This document shows, piece after piece, positions 22,962 to 34,800 of a stretch of 64,000 nt of DNA. This DNA comes from Spizellomyces punctatus DAOM BR117. Taxonomy: Eukaryota; Chytridiomycota; Chytridiomycetes; Spizellomycetales; Spizellomycetaceae. How positions within the stretch are numbered: position 1 is the stretch's first letter; each line of letters opens with the position of its first letter. Below the pieces are notes generated by a model. That model ran no database searches and was not told the DNA's origin. It saw only the letters and a list, made by a program, of their open reading frames with translations. Location: contig NW_015971548.1 of the NCBI RefSeq assembly GCF_000182565.1, positions 860,047 to 924,046 of the forward strand, read 5' to 3'. The position numbers were made by a program, and so were the translations under genes.

Positions 22962-25434
22962 TTACATGCTTCTTACATGTGGGACTGACCAGCTTGCGGC
23001 AGTCCGGCCCGGTTCAGCTGACCCAAACATACCTGGCCCCGCACCCACAGGTCGATCTCCAGAGTCTGATGACCCAGCACCAGTAGATGAGGCCACGGAC
23101 AATCTATTGGCGCCTGCTGTTCCGCGACGCTCCGAAAAGAACTTTGGATTTTTTGCGACATTCGATAGGGACGAGAGAGACGGGTGAGAGTGGAGTGACA
23201 AGCGTTCAAACGATCCACTGATCGGAATCCGCGATAAGCGGTCGTTGTTCTTGATTGGGATGAGCGGAACCGGTCCTGCACGCCCTTCTATAATTGCGAT
23301 ATTACGATTAGAGCCGCCGTCTCTCCACTTGGATAAGATGCTGACACTTACTGTGTTGTCCAGCTCGAACCATAACATTAATCCAGCTGACCATTGCTAG
23401 TTGTGTATCCGCGGAAAAGTGAATAGTAGGGGCATCACGATGCATTGCCATAAAGGCAAACCGAGCATGTGCAGAATTAGCGTCTGGTAGAATCGTATAG
23501 TTATCACCAATAGGAATATCTGCCACGACATGAGGGTTACTCTGCGCAGAATAAAAGTAGTTAGCATGACATGATCCAGTTTGATTTTCTCCACCTAGTG
23601 CAATTACCTGACCCTTCAAGATGTGCAAGATTCCAGCATTCAAAACACACCATCGCTTCTTCCAGCCCTTCGCATGACCAACTCGAACATGAAGCCACCC
23701 AGCATGATCTGGATTTGGAAACTGGCGATCCAGATCAACAGACTGTGTTTTGCTATGTTTGGATCTACGATGGCCTCGTGTCAAATTTCGTGCTAAGCCA
23801 CGGAAATCCGATCGTGACTTGGCAAGGAAACTATAGCAGGGCGGTCAGATGCTTGTCGTGAGCATATGCAATACGTACCAAAAACGTACTGTAAGAAGTT
23901 GGGTTCGTGTTCCTTTGGAGAAGTCGAGGGAGAAGTCGGCGAAGACGGTGAAGTCGGTGAAGTCGGTGAAGTTGGTGACGTGGGTGACCTTATATCCTCC
24001 AGTGAAGTTTTGCTTTCAGGCTCGGCAGGTTGGCCAACGATTCCACCGACAGACCTGCTCGCTGGGGTATTTTCATGAACCTCCTCGTCCTGTTTCCAGA
24101 TTTCAATACATGTGATAGTGTATGTGCTATTCAAATTGACAATCGTACCGAGTCGGATGATTCAGCTTCTTCCTGTGACAACGGATTTGGGGAAAGAGGA
24201 ATGTCTGTAGTACCAACAGGTGACTCTTCGGGTGACTCTGGGGAGTCACCAGTATCATATAAATAGTCGCTTAGAGTGAAATATGATACTGTCCTCCGCA
24301 GCCGCTCCTCCCTTTCCTGCTCGTCGTCCGGATTATGGACTCGGTACGACCACTTTTGTTCAATGTTCTGAGGAAAGGTCCACATGTGATTGTCAACAGT
24401 CTGCCGCGCACATCATTAACCAGAACATCCAACTTACACCAACTTCATCTTCCTCGGCAAATCCCGAATCCTGGGACGGTACGTTGGATGGGGACTTTTT
24501 AGTGATGCTGGTGCGGACAGACAGTGATTCCTGCGATCTTTTGTCCTCCGGCGCATCCGGTAAGGACTGTGCTGCACGAATTGGCAGTTCCGTTGAGGTA
24601 TTTGCAAAATCCTCCTTCAGTGCCAGAATGGAGTGAAGAATGTTGATACGGTCGCCCAATGATTCGAGACCCAGCTGTCGAAGACTTGACAAGTTGAGTT
24701 CCAAGAGCGTTTCGCCATTCACTTGTTTCTCTGGATGTTGCCGACGAAAGGTAAATCACTCGCGATATACATCATACAACTAAACAAATACCAACCTGTA
24801 AAGATTGACACCGCAAAGGGAAAGCCAGATTCGTCGAGCCACTGTCCAACCTGCTCCACATTCCATGTGATGGGGTGTGACCCTTCGGTGACCGATGGCT
24901 CTTCGACAATTTGATTTGTGTCCGTGTTGACGTATGCGCCTTTTCCAAATTGACCATCTTCATTGGGAACAGGGGGAAGAGGAGTCGAGGGAGCTCTCGC
25001 AGGTTCGTCGTACGACATTTCGTATTGGCTCACATGGATGTGATTCATATTTGCCGAAGAGAGACCCGCCGCTGGTTCGTCCATAACAAAGTTCATCGGA
25101 AAGAGGCCAACCAATCCACGGACGTTCCTTCCCTATAACCATGTCGGTATTGAGCATCACCGTCTGCCCACCAAATGGGAAAAACTCAACATACCCGCCA
25201 CCAGCCGTCATTGTAAAGCTCGTCGCGTTCCAGCACAACAACAGGCTCGGAGGCATTGAAGCTGATCTCGTCCTCTTCCTCCTGTCAAGGGTTTTTTTTT
25301 TATGTGGTGAGCACAGGCGCGTGAGGGCTAGCAGTACTTGTGCCCTGTGTACCTACAGCATTGAAGTTGTGTTTGCCATACACAATAAAAGGCAGGTTTC
25401 TCTCGTAAAAGTTGGGTTGCGTGATCGCAATCAT
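22962..25434 (-). CDS. Boi1/Boi2-type SH3-SAM-PH polarity protein
   Basis: Multi-exon gene starting MIAITQPNFYERNLPF at 25434. The SH3 domain is split over three exons: VYGKHNFNA, then EEEDEISFNASEPVVVLERD with NDGWWR, then GRNVRGLVGLFPMNFV. A SAM domain follows (ITWNVEQVGQWLDESGF, NGETLLELNLSSLRQLG, LGDRINILHSILALKE). After a Ser/Pro/acidic linker, a PH domain (about 23770-23360) reads HAGWLHVRVG, GWKKRWCVLNAGILHIL and ends AMVSWINVMVRAG. The SH3-SAM-PH order is that of yeast Boi1/Boi2, which link Cdc42 and the exocyst to the plasma membrane at sites of polar growth. A Ser-Pro-Thr repeat (about 23930-23990) lies just before the PH domain. The last exon is Ser/Arg-rich and ends VPHVRSM. Its start faces that of the dynein gene. 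Confidence 0.85.
23928..23994 (-). repeat. Ser-Pro-Thr tandem repeat coding segment
   Basis: On the minus strand this encodes SPTSPTSPTSPTSPSSPTSP, formed by near-identical 9-nt units (plus strand gaagtcggt-like). It is a low-complexity, proline-directed phosphorylation-type segment in the Boi-type protein, and its copy number could vary. Confidence 0.75.
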
Positions 25435-25869
25435 TTCCGCAATGTCCCAGTTGAAATAAAGGAGTAACTGCTCGAAGAAGGGGGATAGGAAAGGAGATTG
25501 CTACGCGGGAAAGGCGGCGGCGCGTTCAAACACGGCTTATGGAGGGAAGGCCAGTTCCGTTGGATGCTTCCTCTTGCGATATGCCTTCCGATATAAACAA
25601 GGGAAGAACAAAAGGCCCTTCAGGGTAAAAAACAAAAAAAAAAGATAAACGACGACGAGACGAACGAAACGACGACAAAAACTAGCCAAGAATGTCAAAG
25701 TTAAAAAAGCCTCCGCAGCAGAAGCGAATGATTTTCTCGCGAAAAATCTCCTCGCGTGGCAGTCTTTGCTGCAAAAGCAACCCGCAAGCCTTCCTTCTTG
25801 TTGGCATGGCAATAGTGGCACAGTTGAACACGCTAGGTAAGCGACCTTTTATGTGAGATATCCAACCAG
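25435..25869. other. Shared upstream region of Boi-type and dynein genes
   Basis: 435 bp between divergent start codons. Includes a poly-A tract near 25626-25646. No gene seen. Confidence 0.5.
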
Positions 25870-28800
25870 ATGCGTATCTCGTTTTCGTCCATGGAAGAGC
25901 TACAGCTTGAAGATGATGGACGACGGGAGGCGTCGGCATCAACTTTTATGTCATCGAGATCATCCGTGGTCAATTATGCATGGAAAGCAAAAGATAGTGT
26001 TTCTGAACTTGGGCCAGATTCTCCCTGCCATTCAGCTTTAGCGTTGCGAGCAGATTTTATGCCACCAGAGCACGATCCTGCCTATCTCAAAGCAGAAGAA
26101 GATATTAGGAATGCTTACAGAGAACTCAACAATGTAATTGGAGATCATCCGCCACCTGCACCACCTGAACCACCGACAGGGTTTCCTTCAACAGGCGCTG
26201 AGGGCACATTCGTCAAGAAACGGGTGAAAAAGAAGCGTCTCTCAGCAAGTGCACTGGCCCAAAGGAAGAAGGTGAAGCAAGCAGCCCGTTATGAATCCGC
26301 ATTACCAAGTAATCGTTTACATACACGACCGCAAAGCGCTGGTCGTCGACCAGAAACGCCTGGGCTGCCGGGGTTGACAGGGCTGCAGTATGATTTACAA
26401 GCCGTTACCAGGGTCCTTGCTCAGCATATACATCCAGAACAAGAGCCTGCAGTTTATGACAACACACAGATATATACGCCACTATTGGAATCTCCGGATT
26501 TGAGAAGATCATGGAGATCTTCGTCCACCCTCCCGCTATCGAGACCAACATCAGCACGCGTAGGAGCACCCAAAAGTACGGCCACCACCAGACCTCAGTC
26601 GGCAAGGACTTCAGGCCAAACATCTGGCAAGCCCACTCGACCGAGTACTGCCAGATCAAATCGGACGGGATCTGCAATCCGTCTCCACAATGGCCCAAGG
26701 CGGCTTTCTGCAGGAAACGCGCTTCAGCGACGACTAGAGACTGAATTAATGGCACTTGCTCCTAACGCCGAACCCAGCCCCTTCACCGGGGGCCTTGTCA
26801 CGAGTGCAATGCCAGACTGGGTGAGGGCCTCCACACCTCCGCCTCCCAACGAAACATTTATAGAAGCTTTCCGAGATCCGTACAGGGAGGTTGATGACCA
26901 CCTGGCGTCCAAAATGCTTCTCGAATGGTTTGATGATCCCGAGTTCGAGGTGAGACCTCTTGCTACAACCGTCAACGAAAGGGCCGTACATAACTTAGTG
27001 CATATAAAAGACGCATACAACAGAGGAATGGTTAGCTATGGGTAGACAAAGCGGCCACAAGGGAACGCCAGCTTTCAGTCGCTATTTTAGACACACGGAT
27101 ACCGAAACCGAATGGGATTGGCTTGAATGCCTGGTCCTCGACTATGATCGGGAAACACAACGCTACCTTATCGAATGGCTGCCATCAGGCCCGCAAAAGT
27201 TTGTCAAACGCCTCAATCTTGTCTTTAAAGAAGAGAATCGCGAATTATTTTACAAGCGAATCGAGAGTGCCATCAGGGCACGATCCCTGGCAGCAGAGGA
27301 AGCAGCGTACCTCGAATCCATTGATAGAGAGGATAACAGCGTGGTTTGTCCTCTTCCACGTTCCTTCAAACGGTCTATTCTCAAAAGGCTCGGCTGCTCA
27401 ATCAGCTCGAACCAATTGAAAATGGTGGATGCAACTATGGAGCAAGTTGAACGGGATTTCTTGTTCAGCATGAAACGCGCTACTAGGGAATTCTCCCACG
27501 GGCCTTTTGCGCATGTACTCCAGCAATCAACAGCAAGATCGGAGCGCTTTGCCGAGCTTGCCATGATGCGGTCGGGGACAAGCGCAGATGACCCCCAAGG
27601 ACACATTTTTGCACAGGTCGCGATTGCCACTCGGGATCTGTCCACGTACATGTTCAGCGCCAATGCCAATGTACAGAAAACTATAGTGGAGATTCTGGCT
27701 GCTTTGCGAGAGGTCCTACCAGTGAATGAATCATTTTATCGAAAAGACTTTGGATTTCCGTCTTTATTTGCAACCTTTTGTGAACGTGCCGAGACTCATG
27801 TTGACCTTGTCGTCGCTCGTCTTACCAACGAGTGGACAAGAAAGATTTGTAATGTCATGGAGGCCATGTTGGGCGATTTCTTCAATTTTAGAGAAACAAA
27901 TGAAGCCGTGTACAATTCCAGTCGTCTCAAGAATTTTTTGCGACTCGTAAATACCATTATGGAATCACAACTGAGGAGTCTGTTACTGGACAGTTTCAAG
28001 ACGTTTTTATCTCTTTTTAATGTGAATGTCACATATCGGAATGCTTCAGAAGAAGAAAAACGTAAATACACCATCAAGTCGCCATTTAATACCCCTGGTA
28101 TTCCGATACCTCTGTTATTCATTCTCAATGTCACGGCACACACGGGAGATGGCACCCTTGTACCTCCTTCGCGGCAGGTGGATGGGTTTGCAGTCGGACG
28201 CCAGGCGGGCGTCGTGTTGGATCACTCTTTGTCCGTGGTGGAAGAAGCACTCAAAGCGGTTTATTTGATGCCCGCGACAAAAACCATCAAAGCAATTCCT
28301 CATATCGAGGTGGTTGCGATGTACGCTTTGTACTCTGACGTCTCTACAAACTGGCTACACACATCTTTACGGAACGAACTCATCATAGATGATGGGATGG
28401 CGTTGATGATGGAAATCTTGCAACAAGCTTATGCAGAAATCGATAAAGTCGTTGCAGGCTACAAAGAATACGAATTCCTGCTACAAGAAACACTAGATGA
28501 AGGAGTTTGGGACGAACTGACAATTGATCTAAACGACTTGGAGGATTACCTCCAACGATTCTACAATGCGTCCAAAAAGATTGACAGCATTTCACCCGCA
28601 CAGATCGAGATACCCCCGTTCCTCCTCAACTGTACGATGATCAAGAAACTCTACCAACATTGTACTCAGACGGTTCTGGAGAACCTCAAACAACGCATTT
28701 TGACGCGTTTGGTAGAGAGTTGCAGTTTTTTGGCAACGGCCTATAGTGATCTATATGGACAAGTCTTGAATGATCCGGGACAAGATGCTATCCAATGGCA

Positions 28801-31800
28801 AATGCTCAAGACAGCAGTTGACACGTGCATGGAGCAGATTGGGCACTACGATGAGCAGGTTGGTGCCACGTCCTGGAATTCGATTGATCATGCATAGTGA
28901 TTCAACTGGTCTCTCCACAGTTGGACGAATTGAAAGCGATATGGCAACTGATGTACGATTACGAAATGCCGTTGGATGAGGAGATTAACGATCTGTACTG
29001 GACAACATGTGCATGGCCAGTCAAAGTGGCTGATGAACTGGACCGGGCTTCGGAACGGTTGACCAATGCTCGAGCACGGATTATGAGCCAGGTAACAAAG
29101 TTAAAGCTGACATCCATTTCTCTTTCTCAATTCTCATGTGTGCGTAGATCGAGATTGACAAGGAGTTTGTCATTAACTCTGTTCAAGCTTACCGAGAAGA
29201 AGTCCAAACGTACCTTGCATCCGCGGATAATATTGAGCGGTACAGCGATATGGTCAATCGCGTTCACTACCTTCGCGAACGCATTGACCGGGTGAAATCT
29301 CTGGGAGAGGCTATTCCATTGCAAGAACAACGAATTGGACTACCAGTGACCTCCCTTATCGAACTTAAGACGTTAGAGAATGACTTCCAGCCATACGAGG
29401 AACTATGGAAGCTAGTGGGTGGTGTTCGGGACCGTTTGGCAGAGTGGCTGGACTCGTATTTTGCGGATTTGGATGCACAGACGATGTTGGAGAATGTCGG
29501 AAGTTGGAAGAGTACTTTGAAAAAACTGTCTCCTGTTTTCCTGGATGCACCAAAACCCCAGAGTATTACCATGAGCATTGAAGCCGAAATCCTGGATTTC
29601 GATCGGTATATTACTATTATTACATCGCTGCGTAACCCGGCCCTACGTGACAAGCACTGGATGGAAATGTCCAAAATTGTTGGTATTACGCTGCGGGATA
29701 TAGCGGGGTTGAAACTCCGGCAAGTGCTAGAGCTTGACTTGGAATTGGTCCAGGATATATTAGCAGAGATTAGCAGGGAAGCCAGTTCTGAGTGGGAATT
29801 TGAGCATGAGCTGGATGTGATGCGCACAGAGCTGTCTTCCCGGAAATTTGTCGCTGTCCAGTATGTTACGCCAGAGTATTACCTTATCGAGAATTTTGGG
29901 GAGGCCATGTCGGTTTTTGAAGACCTTTTGATACGCTCAGAAAGCCTGGCGCGAAGAGCGTACGTTGAAGTCCTCCGCACGAAAATCGACGGATGGATGA
30001 AACGACTCTGCAAATGCCAAGAAACCCTCCAAGAATGGCAGAACTTGCAAATGATCTTTGCAAAGCTGTACCCGGTTCTTCGCCTCTCTGGTGAAATATC
30101 GGCTCTCACTCGTGACCAAATAGAAAACTTTATTGCCATCACAAAACTGATGAGCATTCTTTCGGATGTGGTCACCAAGAACAGGAAATTCAGCACGGTT
30201 CTTCTTCGGAGTGATCTACATGATATGATTGCCGGTGGACTGGCAAGAGTGGACATTGTCATGAAGGGCATCATAAAACTCATTGAAGCAAAACGGGAAA
30301 AGTTCCCGCGGTTTTGGTTTTTGACCAACGATCAGGTGTTGGAGATGGTGTCCTGTTTACCGGATGTCCGAGCTTTGAATCCCCTTTTGGGCAGGTGTTT
30401 TGATGGAATATCGCAGTTGGTGTTGGGCCAAGTTGAAAGAGAGGCTGCATCTCTATATCCTACCGTAATTGAATTTGATAGTGGAATTCCTGAAGATGTT
30501 GCTGGTGGTTCAGACCATGATATTGCGGTTGATCGGTCAAGGGAGGCTAGTTACCTATCAGCTGGTGCAGGACCAGAAATCAAAATAGGGGAGACGCTGA
30601 CCTCCATTCCGAGTTTTTACACGAAGTTATCCTCATCCTTCTCCATTGGGTCACGGAGACGAACGATGCAGCGTGTACAAGAACCCGAAGTTCACGTCCC
30701 AAGAAACCTCAAGTATGTTTTGAGCGAGTCGATGGGTATCGAGATTCTGGGTGTTGAGAGCTTTGAAGGGGAGCAGTTGATGCTTCGGACACCAATTTCA
30801 GTGACGACTAAAGTCGAGGACTGGTTAGCAGAGCTGCAAGATGGTTTACGGGACAACCTCCGCAAACAGATTGCATTGGCGTTGGACAATTCGTCCGAAA
30901 CAATTCCTCTTGCCTCATGGCTTCAGTCATACCCGCTCCAAGTAATCCTGGTCGCCGCCAACATCAAATGGAGCACATATCTCAAAACATGTATATCCCA
31001 AGGAACGGATTCTGCTATCAAAGAATTTCGCAAGAGCTTGTGCAAGGAGCTCGATGACATTATTGGACTGTTGAAGCATAATACACCGCCTCTTACTCGC
31101 CAAGTAATCGAAACCCTCATCCTTGCCCTGTCTTACGTGATTGAAACGACAAATGGAGATTTACCCAACCTCACTGCACCGGACTGGATCAGTCGTCTCC
31201 GATATGAGATGAGCGAGGATGGGATTGTGAACGTCCACATGATGCATCATACAGTCAAATACGGGTACGAGTACAATGGAACATCGCCGAGGCTGGTTAT
31301 CACACCGGGTATCAACCGATCCATGGCACAGATCATGACCTTGCTTCGGTACGCTGCTAGTCCTGTGCTCACGGGTTCGGGTCTACAACGTGAGACTCTA
31401 TGCGAGTTGTCAAAGGCCGTCGGTGTACGATGCGTTTTGGTAGAGTGCGCAGCAGAATGGGTTCCTGGTATTCTCTCCCGGATTATATCGGGGATGCTGA
31501 GTACGGGGTGCTGGCTCTGTTTGGAACATCTTGATCGACTTGCTGAGGAGGATCTGTCAGTAACTGCGCACCATATCGGAACGGTGTATCGAAACTTTGG
31601 TATGGCTTCCAAAGCACGGCGCTTCAAGTTTGCCTATGATGGAAGAGAGTTTGATGTACATGATACTACAGCTGTTTTTGTCACATATGGGGGTCAAAAG
31701 CCCTANNNNNNNNNNNNNNNNNNNNNNNNNNNNNNNNNNNNNNNNNNNNNNNNNNNNNNNNNNNNNNNNNNNNNNNNNNNNNNNNNNNNNNNNNNNNNNN

Positions 31801-34800
31801 NNNNNCCCGACCTGTGGCGGATAGGGATGCCCGACATGAAAGTGTTTGTTGAGACGGGCTGATTGCGCGTGGATTCCAGCGTGCTTCTATCCTTGCCAAG
31901 AAGATAGTTGCCGTTTTTAAGAGTCTTGGAGGGATATTCCCCACCTCCAATGAGTATGATTTTTCGGTTAAGAAAGCGGCGGCTGTTGTGCACGCTGCCG
32001 GGACGCTTCTGGTGAGAAAGGGGTACGAGGTTGCGAAGGAGGTTTCGACTATTGTGGAGGCGCTGAATATGGTCGTGGGACCACAATTGCGAAAGAGGGA
32101 TACGTCGCTTCTACAGGATGTCGTTCGGGAAGTCTTTGGCGAAGATCCGAAAGGCATATCCATGATAAGGATAGAGCAAGCTGTCCAGAAAGCAGGATTG
32201 GAGCTCGGAATACCCATATCAGACTACCTCCTCCAAAAATCTATCCAGTTATACGAATCTCTCACACATTTCCAAACTATTTTCATTGTCGGCGATGCTA
32301 TGTCTGGCAAATCGACGCTGATCCACCTTCTCCACCATGCCTTGGATTCGTTGGACAAGGACTCTATCGTAAAGTCATTACAAGTCTATGACTGTCATGC
32401 TGGAGCCATGGACGAAAAACAATTGGGCGGATACTATGATGAAGCCACCAGTCAGTTCATTCAAGGCGTGCTCCCCACCATTGTATCCAAGGCCAACGAG
32501 CATGCAATGACGGTGGAAAGAAACCAGGAAGAGGACGACAGATCTGAAAATCTTGTCGGATCATCGTGGATTGTAATGGACGGTGACGTACCCGCCCATG
32601 CAATGGAACGAGTGGGTGAGCTAGAGAGAGATAAAACCGTTTTCTCATCCATATCAACCGCAATGCATCTCGGCAAGTCTGTCAGAATTCTACATGAAGC
32701 AACGTCTCTTAAACACGTATCGCCCGGAATCGTCTCCCAAAGCGCCATCATACACATGAACGGGGATCAAATCTCGATGGACCATATTCTCCAAACTGAG
32801 CTCAAAGATCTCCGACCACATCTAGAGACCCACTACAGTTTTATTCAAGCCATGCAGCGTCACATTGGAAACGCCATACTGGATTTCATATCCTCTACAA
32901 CCACGCTCTTGGCCTCCAAGCGGATTCTGGTCGCCCAGGCTTGGCGTATATTTGCTTCAGTCTTTGATGAGTTGACCGTGGACGGTTTTGGGCGGTTCAC
33001 GGTGTCGGAAAAGCTTGCATGGATCGTAGCAAGCTATATTACGGGAATATTGTGGTCTGTTGGGTGTTTTCCGGATATGAAGACGAGACGAAAATTGGAT
33101 GCGTTTATCAAGACGCAGGTACTGACGACGGCTCTTACCGAGCTGCGCGAAGAGGCTAAATTAGACGACGGGTGCTTCAAGGTCGTGGTGGAGGTTCCTA
33201 CAGATGGGACCGTGTACGATTATTACTTTGATGCACGGCTCTTGCGCTGGAAGCCTTGGAAAACACTCCCCAATGAGCAGGATCTTGCTGTGACTGTACC
33301 GCCCGGTCTGGAAGGGGCAGTCGCAACGGACGACATTATCCGAGTTTCCTATTTCATGCGACTATTGACCAATCGAGGACATCGGGTGATGGTGGTTGGT
33401 GCGCCGGGAACAGGAAAATCTACTGCTGTGCGATGCGGGTTGAATGAGGAGAACTTGGAAGGATATAATGGTGTACCAGTCTTGGTATCCCTGGTGAGTG
33501 AAACGCGAGCTAAGGATCTGAAAGCACAGTTGGAGAAGAGGTTGATACAGAAACGCCGGGGAACGATCGGATGCGTGGCTGGGAAGAGGCTATATGCATT
33601 TATAGACGATGTTGGGTATGAGAATGACGGTGCTGATTCTGTGTTGGAGTTCTGGAGGACGTGGATGGAGCGGGGAGGTTGGTATGGTGGCCAGAATGGG
33701 ACAGACTGGGTGACAGTTGAAGGGCTGTCGATCGTTTCTGCCATGAACTTAAATCCAGGGACAAGCACAAGGATTTCCCCGCGATATCTTCGTCACTTTG
33801 TTCCTATTGCCGTTCACGACGATTTTTGCGCCAAGTTAGAAGAAATGACCGGCAATCTTTTAACGGATTCATTGGTGAACATTATGGGTCCCGCGCAGGA
33901 TGGATTCCATGTATCACTCCTAAAGGCGACCCAGGAACTCTTTACAACCGTTCAAACCCTCTTTCTCCCCACCCCCGTTACACCGCAATACAGATTCAAC
34001 CTTCGGGACGCTTTGAGCGTCCTGCGCGCTGTGGCAAATCAAGCAGAGACAGAAACTCTGACTACTGCTATCGTGCATATGTGGGGACATGCGTGCCATC
34101 GGGTGATGCGTGATCGCTTAGTGGAAGAGGATGCAAAAAAGCGTTTCGACGGCGCATTTAAAGAGGGTATTGAGAAATGGTTTGATGGCATCGCCTATCG
34201 CGATGTGTTTGCAGAGGATGATCCAACGATTTATATGCCGAGTCATACGGGGTGGAGGGGAACGTTAACGCAGCTGAGAAAGTCCTGGAAACCCATTGAG
34301 AGCATCTACGAGTTTAGTCAGCGACTCTGTTTTGATTTGCCAAGTTTGGGGGATACCAGTCCAGAAGACGTTCGCTCCATCATGCATGTTGATGGTGTCG
34401 GAACCGCGCTACGGATCTGTCATGGGTTACGTGAGGGACATGTCGTCCTCTGTGGGTATCATCATGGGGACCGGTTCCTGCTGACCCAACTTGCAGCTTG
34501 GATGGCGGGGATGGTGGCGATTGAGCACCGGTATCCAATGCAAATAAACGAAACGCTGGCATCCGTCTTCAAAACTGCAATTCAACAAGACCAGTCTATT
34601 GTACTCTATCTAGAATGGAATGAAACTATTGCAACGTCATCTGAACTCTGCTCGGTCCTGAAATGGGGATATTCGGACCACATCTTCGAAACCGTTCTTA
34701 AAGGAAATATACTGGAAGGTTTTAAGGAGCGGTTAAAACGTGGACGTGACTCGGCACCAGTGACAGACGACACTGTTTACCATCGCTTTGTCTCTTACAT

